From contig CAXDOZ010000125.1 in NCBI GenBank assembly GCA_963991145.1, positions 1-6,686 of the forward strand: a stretch of 6,686 nucleotides of DNA, given 5' to 3'. Source of the DNA: CAXDOZ01 sp963991145. GTDB lineage: Bacteria; Bacteroidota; Bacteroidia; Chitinophagales; JABDMM01. Below the pieces are notes generated by a model that saw nothing but the letters and a program-made list of their open reading frames with translations, had not been told where the DNA came from and did not search any database. Made by a program: the position numbers and the translations under genes. Within the stretch, counting starts at the first letter, position 1. The number at the start of each line of letters is the position of its first letter. This document shows, in pieces, positions 1 to 6,300 of the stretch.

Positions 1-1313
1 AATGTGATGTTTTCTGCCAGAGAGCCGTCAAACAGATCTTCTTGCTGAGAATGATCTCCTACATGTCGGCGCAGCTCATCAGGATTGATCGCCTTAACAG
101 GCATTCCGTTATAAGTCAGTTCTCCTTCAAAGCCGTGGTATACCCCGGTGAATATCTTTAGCAAAGTACTTTTCCCGGAACTGTTATAACCAGCAATACA
201 GATTCGCTCGTTGGGTTTGAACTCAAAGTTCAAATCGTTCAAAGCAAGCGTTTCACTATCGGAGAACTTGTAGCTTAAATCCTTTGCTTTTACCTCAAAT
301 CCTTCACCAGTATCAATAGTTGAGAAAGTATGTCCCTTCTTCTCCTCAAGAGGCAGTTCAACGATCTCTTTGATCTTCTCAATAGCGGTAAGCATATCGT
401 AGATCGTTTCCATTGACTGTATCAATTTCTCAACTGATGAGATCACAAGAAGGATAATGATCTCTGCGGCTACGAACTGACCAATACTGATCAGACCCTG
501 AACTACCAGAATACTTCCAATGATCAATAGCCCTGCCGTAATTACCGTCCTAAAGACAATTATTGAAACATACTGGAACATTAATATCCTGAAGTGCTTC
601 TTTCTTGACTCCAGGTAAAGACTAACAAGTTTGTCGGTTTTCTCCAGGTGAAGTTTAGTTCCACCCCAAAGCTTAAATGTCGCACCGCTTCGCGCTACTT
701 CTTCCAACCAATAAGCCACCTTATACTTATAAGATGATTCGACAATACTGGTCCTCAGACCCGCTGGCCCGGTTAAGCGGAAGATGATCACAATCGTAAC
801 CATAATTCCCAAACCAAATATGATAAAGACAGGATGGTATAATGAAAGCAGGATTAGACCAAACAGGATCTCAAGAATAGATCTACTGAAATCCAAAAGC
901 ACCTTGGGTAGACCTTTCTGAATAGTCAGGGTGTCAAAAAACCTATTCATTAACTCAGGAGCATATCTGTTTCTTAACTGCTCCATATCGAATTGGGGAA
1001 GTCGCAAAGCAAACTCATAAGCAGAGCGAACAAATATCCTTTGCTGAAGAACCTCCGTAATGATCAGTTGGAAAATTGAAAGGATCCCAACTGCTAATAC
1101 TCCAAGCGTAACAACGAGAACCATGAAAGTCCAGCTTGTTGGAAGTCGACCAGATGTAATCAATCCGATGATTGCCTGAATACCAAGAGGCAGAGTAAGA
1201 GCAATCAATCCCGATAAGATGGCATAAGTGTATAGATAGGCTATTTCACGCCTGTCGGGCTTCAACAAACGGAAAAAGCGACCTAGAGCTGTTCCATTAC
1301 TATTTGCATCCAT
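1..1313 (-). CDS. ABC transporter, fused permease/ATP-binding protein (type I secretion-like exporter), 3' end outside the window
   Basis: Reading the minus strand from the ATG at 1313-1311 gives an open frame of 437 codons (starting MDANSNGTALGRFF) that leaves the window without a stop. The first ~300 residues are a six-helix ABC exporter membrane domain, with hydrophobic segments near residues 24-50, 62-86, 143-160, 161-180, 250-272 and 276-294. An ATPase domain begins near residue 340: Walker A is GYNSSGKST at 375-383 (Lys381), and a Q-loop-like HSQQEDLFDGSLAENI lies at 421-436. The ABC signature, Walker B and switch histidine would be in the missing ~110-120 residues. There is no N-terminal C39 peptidase domain, so it resembles the peptidase-less HlyB/LapB-like exporters. 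In Bacteroidota such genes are often followed by HlyD and TolC partners; these would lie left of the window and were not seen. The substrate is unknown. It is divergent from the XRE regulator across a 134-bp gap. Confidence 0.9.
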   Translation of the reverse strand, partial: MDANSNGTALGRFFRLLKPDRREIAYLYTYAILSGLIALTLPLGIQAIIGLITSGRLPTSWTFMVLVVTLGVLAVGILSIFQLIITEVLQQRIFVRSAYEFALRLPQFDMEQLRNRYAPELMNRFFDTLTIQKGLPKVLLDFSRSILEILFGLILLSLYHPVFIIFGLGIMVTIVIIFRLTGPAGLRTSIVESSYKYKVAYWLEEVARSGATFKLWGGTKLHLEKTDKLVSLYLESRKKHFRILMFQYVSIIVFRTVITAGLLIIGSILVVQGLISIGQFVAAEIIILLVISSVEKLIQSMETIYDMLTAIEKIKEIVELPLEEKKGHTFSTIDTGEGFEVKAKDLSYKFSDSETLALNDLNFEFKPNERICIAGYNSSGKSTLLKIFTGVYHGFEGELTYNGMPVKAINPDELRRHVGDHSQQEDLFDGSLAENIT

Positions 1314-1329
1314 GAATCGATGTTAAATT

Positions 1330-1357
1330 TTATTACAACCTATAAAGGCATTGTAAA
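1330..1357 (-). promoter_or_regulatory. Weak candidate promoter for the ABC exporter gene
   Basis: On the minus strand a TTTACA element (1357-1352) is followed after 16 nt by TAATAA (1335-1330), about 17 nt upstream of the exporter ATG. This resembles a generic sigma-70 layout rather than the Bacteroidota TTTG/TAnnTTTG consensus. In DNA this rich in A and T such matches occur by chance, so the call is tentative. Its TTTACA box overlaps the left dyad. Confidence 0.2.
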
Positions 1358-1371
1358 CATTTTTGTTCAAT
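1350..1371. promoter_or_regulatory. Imperfect dyad ATTG-N14-CAAT, possible operator
   Basis: ATTG at 1350-1353 pairs with CAAT at 1368-1371, and inside this AACA at 1356-1359 pairs with TGTT at 1364-1367 around a TTTT spacer. The inner arms are offset by two bases, so the symmetry is imperfect. The size (22 bp) suits a dimeric XRE-family repressor, and the site lies between the two divergent genes. Binding by the adjacent regulator is inferred from position only. Confidence 0.25.
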
Positions 1372-1402
1372 GAGGGTTATATTTTTTCACAATGAAATTC
1401 AA

Positions 1403-1423
1403 ATTGAAAATATTTTTTACAAT
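1403..1423. promoter_or_regulatory. Imperfect dyad ATTG-N13-CAAT with AAAATATTTT core, possible operator
   Basis: The outer ATTG (1403-1406) and CAAT (1420-1423) are inverted. A perfect 10-bp palindrome AAAATATTTT occupies 1407-1416, off-centre within the outer arms. The site has the same outer bases as the dyad at 1350-1371 and covers the candidate promoter of the XRE gene. It is a plausible autoregulatory operator, but AT-rich DNA gives such symmetry by chance fairly often. Confidence 0.3.
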
Positions 1424-1433
1424 TTTACTCTTC
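1404..1433 (+). promoter_or_regulatory. Candidate Bacteroidota-type promoter for the XRE gene and downstream operon
   Basis: TTG at 1404-1406 is followed by exactly 19 nt and then TACTCTTC at 1426-1433. The Bacteroidota primary sigma factor consensus is roughly TTG-N19-21-TAnnTTTG; spacing and the TAnn part fit, while the last four bases match at two of four. Transcription would begin around 1440, giving a very short leader before the ATG at 1448. The right dyad overlaps it. Confidence 0.3.
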
Positions 1434-1447
1434 AAAATTAGCCCGAA

Positions 1448-1933
1448 ATGAGCTTCGTAGGTAAAAATATTAGGTATTTGCGCAACTCAAAAGGCCTTAG
1501 TCAAGAGGCTTTTGCACATGAGATTGGATTGAACAGGGGTAATATTTCCTCTTATGAAAAAGGTCAGGCGGAACCCAGGATCGATAAGCTGGGTGAAATG
1601 GCAAAATTCTTTCAAATTCCGGTCCTCTTCCTGATTGAGAGAGACCTCGAAGAAGAAGGCATTATGTCTTTAAATGATGTTCTGAAAGAAGGTACCGATG
1701 TAGAGAATTTTGAGCTTATTGTAAGAAAGCTTGATCATAAATCGCACGAAATACAACAGGTTTTCAAAGGATTTGAAGAGTATCATAAAATGAAAATGGC
1801 TCGGTTTCACGAGGTTACGCCGGAGATCAATAAACTTGCAGTAGATTTTGAAGAGTTACTTGAAGTCTCTACAACCCTTTTAGAACAACATCAATCTTTA
1901 GTCAGGTTGCTCATTTCATCATTTAAATCCTAG
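1448..1933 (+). CDS. Cro/C1-type (XRE) helix-turn-helix transcriptional regulator
   Basis: This 161-residue protein has a typical XRE/HTH_3 DNA-binding domain at about residues 7-63: IRYLRNSKGLSQEAFAHEIG, then recognition helix residues near GLNRGNISSYEKG (27-39) and the closing hydrophobic helix. The Gln19-Ala21...Ser34 pattern and the SYEKG-x-AEPR turn are standard for the family. Residues ~75-160 are predicted to be mostly helical and rich in Glu, Lys and Leu, with heptad-like spacing that could form a dimerisation coiled coil; I recognise no ligand-binding domain. It is probably a cytoplasmic dimeric repressor or activator. The start at 1448 puts the HTH at the usual distance from the N-terminus. 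The stop is one base before the next ATG, so it is likely cotranscribed with the SGNH hydrolase gene. Its targets are unknown; the dyads just upstream suggest autoregulation and perhaps control of the divergent exporter. Confidence 0.9.
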   Translation: MSFVGKNIRYLRNSKGLSQEAFAHEIGLNRGNISSYEKGQAEPRIDKLGEMAKFFQIPVLFLIERDLEEEGIMSLNDVLKEGTDVENFELIVRKLDHKSHEIQQVFKGFEEYHKMKMARFHEVTPEINKLAVDFEELLEVSTTLLEQHQSLVRLLISSFKS

Positions 1934-1934
1934 A

Positions 1935-3209
1935 ATGAAAAGAATTCTACCTCTACTGACCCTACTGCTGCTCTTTTTCGTTTCCACTTCCCATTCACAA
2001 ACCCGAGTTCTATTTCTCGGTAACAGTTACACAAACTATCACAACCTATCTACCACATTCAGACTAGTAGCTCTGAGCCAGGGAGATACAGTTGTAACCG
2101 GTCAAAACACTCCTGGAGGTTTTCAGCTCATTCAGCATGTATCAAACAATACTTCAGTCAACCTGATCGCACAGGGAAATTGGGACTTTGTGGTTATTCA
2201 GGAGCAGAGCCAGAAGCCGAGCTTCTCTCCTGCTCAGGTGGCAAATGATGTCTTTCCTTATGCTCGTCAACTCGATAGCCTAATAACTCTTGCCAACCCA
2301 TGTACAGAAACAGTTTTCTACATGACCTGGGGCCGTAAAAACGGAGACCAGACCAATTGTGCAAACTACCCACCACTCTGCACTTATGCAGGGATGCAGG
2401 GCCGACTTAGAAGCTCTTATCTGCAAATGGCAAATGACAATGATGCGCTTGTAGCACCAATCGGAGTTATCTGGAAACTGATGAGACAGGCACATCCAAA
2501 TATTGAACTTTACAATCCTGACGAAAGCCATCCAAGTGTAAGAGGATCCTATCTTGCTGCTTGCGCTTTCTATGCGACTATGTTTAGAAAAAGTCCGATT
2601 GGAGCCTACCATCCAAACAATGTTGACTCCTCGCACGCAGCAGCAATTCAGCAAATGGTACATCAGGTTGTTTTTGATAGTCTGGACATGTGGAATATTG
2701 GAGAATTTGATCCTGCAGTCTCAGGCAATTTTGGCCGCCCTTCTGCAAGCAGTATTGACCTTTCAGGGATTCAGTCAAATCCATCTTTAACAGATTCAGT
2801 CAAAGTTTACGCCTCCGGCGGGATGGTCAACGATTCCATTATTTACAGTGGACCAACAATCCCTCAATCTTTGATGATTGATTCTATTTGGAGCGATTTC
2901 CGGATTGATGTTTTCCATAACTGCACTGCAGCTTCTAAGGACTCAAGCCTTCCCTACCAGCCTTCAGTTGGAATTTCAGATCCAAGTGAAATTGGTCTTA
3001 TAATTAGTAGATCAGAACAGGGAATCAGAGTTGATTCCGAATCTCCGATCCAGTCGATCGAGATCTTTGATCTTTCAGGAATGCTTATACAAAGGGTAGA
3101 TTTGGAAGGAGATATGCTTAACTACGAGCTTGATTGCAAAAATTCATTCCCTGTAATTTCTCTGGTAAAAACAAGCAAGGGTCAAGCCACTCGCATTATC
3201 TTGCACTAG
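1935..3209 (+). CDS. Secreted SGNH/GDSL-type hydrolase with C-terminal T9SS-like sorting tail
   Basis: The 424-residue product starts with a signal peptide (MKRILPLLTLLLLFF, cleavage likely after about residue 21). The catalytic domain spans ~24-250: block I is FLGNSYTNY (27-35) with nucleophile Ser31, and block V is DESHPS (196-201), giving Asp196 and His199 of the triad. A conserved-looking GG at 61-62 and VVIQEQSQ at 87-93 stand where the oxyanion-forming glycine and asparagine of blocks II and III usually are; the layout resembles the DUF4886-like branch of SGNH proteins. Cysteines at 123, 142 and 149 may form a disulfide. After a linker region (~258-345) without a recognised domain, residues ~350-424 resemble the Por/type A sorting domain (SIEIFDLSGMLIQRV, ending SKGQATRIILH), implying export by Sec then the type IX system. 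It is probably an esterase or deacetylase on an extracellular glycan or lipid; the substrate is unknown. The gene follows the XRE gene by 1 nt. Confidence 0.8.
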   Translation: MKRILPLLTLLLLFFVSTSHSQTRVLFLGNSYTNYHNLSTTFRLVALSQGDTVVTGQNTPGGFQLIQHVSNNTSVNLIAQGNWDFVVIQEQSQKPSFSPAQVANDVFPYARQLDSLITLANPCTETVFYMTWGRKNGDQTNCANYPPLCTYAGMQGRLRSSYLQMANDNDALVAPIGVIWKLMRQAHPNIELYNPDESHPSVRGSYLAACAFYATMFRKSPIGAYHPNNVDSSHAAAIQQMVHQVVFDSLDMWNIGEFDPAVSGNFGRPSASSIDLSGIQSNPSLTDSVKVYASGGMVNDSIIYSGPTIPQSLMIDSIWSDFRIDVFHNCTAASKDSSLPYQPSVGISDPSEIGLIISRSEQGIRVDSESPIQSIEIFDLSGMLIQRVDLEGDMLNYELDCKNSFPVISLVKTSKGQATRIILH

Positions 3210-3224
3210 CACAAAAATTGACAC

Positions 3225-4313
3225 ATGCCTCTGGTTGACTTTTACTGGCCCCATAGACTATCTGCCAAACGGTTTGATAAGTTTCATGCTAAGGGTTGGT
3301 TTAGGTCTGGAAATACCTTGTATCGAACTCAGATCGTATGCCTGGAAGAGGACTTCCACTCTCCCATCAATGTCAGAATGCCCCTTGAGGAGCATGAATT
3401 CCCAAAACGGATCAAGAAGCTCAGGAAGAAGAATCAAAAGCATTTTGACGTCAGCATTCGTCCATTGCGATTTATCGACAGTGCCAGAGAGCATTTGTAC
3501 CAGCAACACAAACACAGATTCAAAGGTTTCATTTGCGAGACTCTCGAAGAGTACCTTACCGGAGCATACCGAGGTGATCTCTTTCAATCATATGAAGTAG
3601 CGGTCAGGCATGGTAAAAAGCTTGTTGCCTGGAGTTGTTTTGATCTCGGAGATGAAGCAGCTTCAAGCATTGTAGGTCTGTATGACCCTTCATACAGTAA
3701 GTTCAGCCTCGGGAAGTTCACAATGGTTTGTGAGATCGATTACCTGAAAGAGAATGGATTCAAATTCTATTATCCGGGATATATTCTGGAAGGTTGTGAA
3801 GATTTCAACTATAAGATGGAATTGGGTTCCATGCAGTACCGACAAGAAAATGGCTATTGGAAGAAATGGGATGCAAAAGATAGCTTTCCTGAATTTCCTT
3901 CGATCCGTTTAAAGCAAAAGACTGAGTCTTTAATTAGAGCGCTTCGCGCCGATGGTTTTGAGCCGCGAGCATTCATCTATCCGGTCTATCCTTTTGGTTA
4001 TTTGGAAGGGCATGAATTCCTTCTCAACTGCCCAATGTTTGTAAAGATCAATGGTGAGAAGAAGGATTTCCCAATGCAGGTTGCCTTCTATGACCTTGAG
4101 ACTGATGAATTCAAGATCGTTCAGAGCTTTGTAATGCCCAACAGAATGATTGAAGGATTCGAGATGCCAGCGATCTCCGACAGTGCAAAAGTTTGGAAGC
4201 ATATGTTGACCAAAACTTCTGAGCTTTGGACCGGACAAAGTATTGAAGAGCTGATCGCATTTTTACATAAGCCGGTTCCTCAACCCAAGATCATTCCTGG
4301 GAAAATGAGATAG
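3225..4313 (+). CDS. Aminoacyl-tRNA-protein transferase-like protein (ATE/Bpt family, GNAT fold), with C-terminal extension
   Basis: Residues ~20-205 match the arginyl/leucyl-tRNA-protein transferase family, which moves an amino acid from a charged tRNA to the N-terminus of a protein to create an N-degron. The N-terminal part keeps KGWFRSGNTLYR (23-34) and KRIKKLRKKNQ (61-71), the counterparts of the family's GFRRSG..YRP and R-rich RRN segments. The GNAT-like C-terminal part has SYEVAVRHGKKLVAWSCFD (122-140), SSIVGLYDPSYSKFSLGKF (147-165) and FKFYYPGYILEG.....YKM (179-198). The N-terminal CxxC-type cysteine cluster of ATE1/Bpt is missing: the only cysteine near it is Cys39. At 362 residues it is longer than Bpt (~235), the excess being a ~150-residue C-terminal region without a recognised domain. 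Whether it uses arginine or leucine, or still acts as a transferase, cannot be told. It begins 15 nt after the hydrolase gene and ends 22 nt before menA; no clear ribosome binding site. Confidence 0.75.
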   Translation: MPLVDFYWPHRLSAKRFDKFHAKGWFRSGNTLYRTQIVCLEEDFHSPINVRMPLEEHEFPKRIKKLRKKNQKHFDVSIRPLRFIDSAREHLYQQHKHRFKGFICETLEEYLTGAYRGDLFQSYEVAVRHGKKLVAWSCFDLGDEAASSIVGLYDPSYSKFSLGKFTMVCEIDYLKENGFKFYYPGYILEGCEDFNYKMELGSMQYRQENGYWKKWDAKDSFPEFPSIRLKQKTESLIRALRADGFEPRAFIYPVYPFGYLEGHEFLLNCPMFVKINGEKKDFPMQVAFYDLETDEFKIVQSFVMPNRMIEGFEMPAISDSAKVWKHMLTKTSELWTGQSIEELIAFLHKPVPQPKIIPGKMR

Positions 4314-4335
4314 CTCTGAATTGAAATCCTAATCA

Positions 4336-4338
4336 TTG
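4336..4338 (+). promoter_or_regulatory. TTG initiation codon of menA
   Basis: The menA frame is bounded upstream by TAA at 4330-4332, leaving only TCA and then TTG before the conserved N-terminal region (residues 8-20, WISAFRLRTLPLS, are typical for MenA). No ATG or GTG is available before residue 44. No Shine-Dalgarno-like sequence is visible in the 22-nt gap after the preceding stop. Confidence 0.75.
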
Positions 4339-5247
4339 AGTACAAAGACAAAAGCCTGGATCAGTGCATTCCGTTTAAGAACACTTCCACTATCCTTTTC
4401 CGTAATTGCATTAGGTACATTTTGCGCAGCATTTAAAGGTCCCATCGACCCATCAATTGCAATCATGTGCTTCGTTACCACGCTGTTCCTGCAGATCTTA
4501 TCTAACCTGGCCAATGATTACGGGGACAGTGAAAAAGGAACCGATAATGAAGACCGCATCGGCCCGATGAGGGCTGTACAAAGCGGTCAAATCTCCTTAA
4601 GTGAAATGAAAAGGGCAGTAATAATCTTTAGCGCTCTTTCATTCATCTCCGGAATTGTAACTACTCTTTTAAGCTTTGAAATTGAAGAGCTGCCTTTAAT
4701 TTTCCTGTTCATCACACTTGGACTTACAGCTGTTGCCGCTGCGATCAAATACACTGTTGGGAAATCAGCTTATGGCTATAGAGGCCTGGGTGACCTGTTT
4801 GTCTTTTTATTCTTCGGATTACTTGGTGTTTGTGGGACCTATTATTTGCAGGAAAAGGTTATAAACTGGGAGATCTTCCTTCCCGCTTCAGGGATTGGTT
4901 TATTGAGTGTGGGAGTCCTCAACCTTAATAATATGCGAGATAGAGAAAGCGATCAAAAGGCTGGAAAGATCACGCTGGCCGTGCATCTAGGAGAAATCGG
5001 CGCGAAGCGCTACCATAGTTTCCTAATCTTAACCGCGATTCTTTGTTTCGTCTCATTCACCTATCTAAGTGGGATGCAAAACTGGGCCTGGCTATGGCTT
5101 TTAGCAGTTCCCCTGCTACTTAAGAACCTAATTACTGCTGTAAAGGAAACTGAGCCTGCAAAGCTCGACCCTTTGCTAAAGCAACTTGCCCTTTCAACCG
5201 CTCTCCTTGTTTTGTGTTTTGGAATTGGAGGATTGATCTCCCTTTAG
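4336..5247 (+). CDS. menA: 1,4-dihydroxy-2-naphthoate polyprenyltransferase
   Basis: MenA attaches a polyprenyl chain to 1,4-dihydroxy-2-naphthoate, giving demethylmenaquinone, in the inner membrane. The 303-residue protein is of the UbiA superfamily, with about eight or nine hydrophobic segments. The first Asp-rich motif is NLANDYGDSEKGTDNEDRIG (57-76), with Asp61, Asp64 and Asp70 placed to bind the diphosphate through Mg2+; it is followed by GPMRAVQSGQIS, typical of MenA. The YGYRGLGDLFVFLFFG loop and helix (146-161) is also characteristic, and the second motif is NNMRDRESDQKAGK (198-211) with Asp202 and Asp206. The start is TTG at 4336: an in-frame TAA at 4330-4332 closes the frame just upstream, and the next in-frame ATG (residue 44) would remove the first membrane helix. 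The stop directly abuts the menC ATG, so the two are very probably translationally coupled. Confidence 0.93.
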   Translation: MSTKTKAWISAFRLRTLPLSFSVIALGTFCAAFKGPIDPSIAIMCFVTTLFLQILSNLANDYGDSEKGTDNEDRIGPMRAVQSGQISLSEMKRAVIIFSALSFISGIVTTLLSFEIEELPLIFLFITLGLTAVAAAIKYTVGKSAYGYRGLGDLFVFLFFGLLGVCGTYYLQEKVINWEIFLPASGIGLLSVGVLNLNNMRDRESDQKAGKITLAVHLGEIGAKRYHSFLILTAILCFVSFTYLSGMQNWAWLWLLAVPLLLKNLITAVKETEPAKLDPLLKQLALSTALLVLCFGIGGLISL

Positions 5248-6300
5248 ATGCAAGCCTGGTACTTTCCATATGATCTGATCTTCAAAGAGCCTGCTGGCAC
5301 TTCCAGAGGCGTATTGAGAAAGAAGCAGTCCTGGTTCATTGTTTTGAATGAGGAAGACCATTGGGGAATTGGTGAATGCGGAATACTTGCAGGCTTATCC
5401 TGTGATGACCGACCAGATTATGAAAGCCAGCTTCAGGAGATTTGCGAAAATCCGGAGGTCTACCACAGAAACCCTGATATAATTGCAGATTTCCCATCAA
5501 TTCAAGCTGGGCTTGAAATGGCATTCCTAAGTTTAGAATCACCTGATCCTTCAAGACTTTTTGAAACAGATTTCAGCCTTCGGCAGGATTCAATTCCGAT
5601 CAATGGACTGATCTGGATGGGAGATGCTTCTTTCATGAGAGATCAGATCAGAACTAAGCTGGAAGATGGATTCAGCTGCCTGAAGATGAAGATTGGAGCC
5701 ATAGACTTTGACACTGAGCTTCAGATCCTGTCTGAGATCAGGAAAGTAGCTTCCTCTGAGGACCTCACCCTTCGGGTGGATGCCAATGGAGCATTCTCTG
5801 TTAAAGAAGCCATGTTAAAATTGGATCAACTCTCAAACTTCGATATTCATTCAATAGAGCAACCCATTAAAGCCGGGCAATGGGATGAAATGCGAGAGCT
5901 TTGTAAATCCAGTCCCTTACCAATTGCTTTAGATGAAGAGCTTATTGGACTTAACGACTGGAAGATTCGTGTAGAAATGATCGATCATATCAGTCCTCCA
6001 TTTATCATTCTAAAGCCTTCTTTTATAGGTGGATTTCGCGGTTCAGATAATTGGATTGAGCTCGCTGAGGAAAGAGGGATTGATTGGTGGGCCACTTCAG
6101 CCCTGGAGTCAAATATTGGCTTAAATGCCATTGCTCAATGGACCTCGACTAAGGATGTTGAGATACCTCAGGGTTTGGGAACAGGACAGCTTTATACAAA
6201 TAATATTCCCTCGCCATTAGAAATCAGGAAGGGTCAGATCCTTATTGGGGATGAGGAATGGGCACTGAGTAGCTTCATAAAAGAGCATATCGATGTCTAG
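5248..6300 (+). CDS. menC: o-Succinylbenzoate synthase (enolase superfamily)
   Basis: MenC dehydrates 2-succinyl-6-hydroxy-2,4-cyclohexadiene-1-carboxylate (SHCHC) to o-succinylbenzoate in the cytoplasm, an early step of menaquinone synthesis. The 350-residue protein has the enolase-superfamily capping domain at the N-terminus, with TSRGVL (18-23), GIGECG (40-45) and AGLS (48-51), followed by the barrel. The active-site set is complete: KMK with Lys146 and Lys148, metal ligands Asp178 (RVDANGAF), Glu204 (SIEQPI) and Asp229 (ALDEEL), and the catalytic lysine Lys256 (ILKPSFIGG). SALESNIGL (284-292) forms the expected late barrel loop. Length is normal for the family. The ATG immediately follows the menA stop, and the 3' end overlaps the menE start by 8 nt. 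Related enolase-superfamily members such as N-acylamino acid racemases share these residues, but the men context settles the assignment. Confidence 0.93.
   Translation: MQAWYFPYDLIFKEPAGTSRGVLRKKQSWFIVLNEEDHWGIGECGILAGLSCDDRPDYESQLQEICENPEVYHRNPDIIADFPSIQAGLEMAFLSLESPDPSRLFETDFSLRQDSIPINGLIWMGDASFMRDQIRTKLEDGFSCLKMKIGAIDFDTELQILSEIRKVASSEDLTLRVDANGAFSVKEAMLKLDQLSNFDIHSIEQPIKAGQWDEMRELCKSSPLPIALDEELIGLNDWKIRVEMIDHISPPFIILKPSFIGGFRGSDNWIELAEERGIDWWATSALESNIGLNAIAQWTSTKDVEIPQGLGTGQLYTNNIPSPLEIRKGQILIGDEEWALSSFIKEHIDV

Larger units (their letters stand above)
1314..1447. promoter_or_regulatory. Divergent intergenic promoter region between exporter and XRE regulator genes
   Basis: This 134-bp stretch separates two genes transcribed away from each other, so it must hold, or lie next to, the promoters for both. 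It is markedly richer in A and T than the flanking genes. It contains T-rich runs, three related motifs of the form ATTTTT-N3/4-CAAT (starting near 1359, 1381 and 1412) and two imperfect dyads described separately. No ribosome binding site of the AGGAGG type precedes either start codon, which is usual in Bacteroidota. No small ORF or RNA gene was recognised here. Confidence 0.7.

Noticed and set aside
2280..2663. 127-codon open frame on the minus strand
   Set aside because: It lies wholly inside the SGNH hydrolase catalytic domain, its product shows no family motif, and the plus-strand frame has clear conserved blocks there.
3047..3072. Local GATC cluster considered as an origin- or SeqA-like site
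   Set aside because: It sits within the coding sequence of the hydrolase tail (residues SPIQSIEIFDLSG), and no DnaA boxes or AT-rich unwinding element accompany it.
3210..3224. Possible terminator or promoter between hydrolase and transferase genes
   Set aside because: The 15-nt gap is too short for a hairpin and contains no inverted repeat.
3258..3587. 109-codon minus-strand frame and a 121-codon plus-strand frame at 3235-3600
   Set aside because: Both overlap the conserved N-terminal half of the transferase-like gene and give low-complexity, unrecognisable products.
3930..4238. 102-codon minus-strand frame
   Set aside because: It is antisense to the C-terminal extension of the transferase-like gene, with no recognisable motif and no start context that favours it.
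4314..4335. Possible terminator between transferase and menA
   Set aside because: The 22-nt gap has no stem-loop and no T-run; it reads as an ordinary intra-operon gap.
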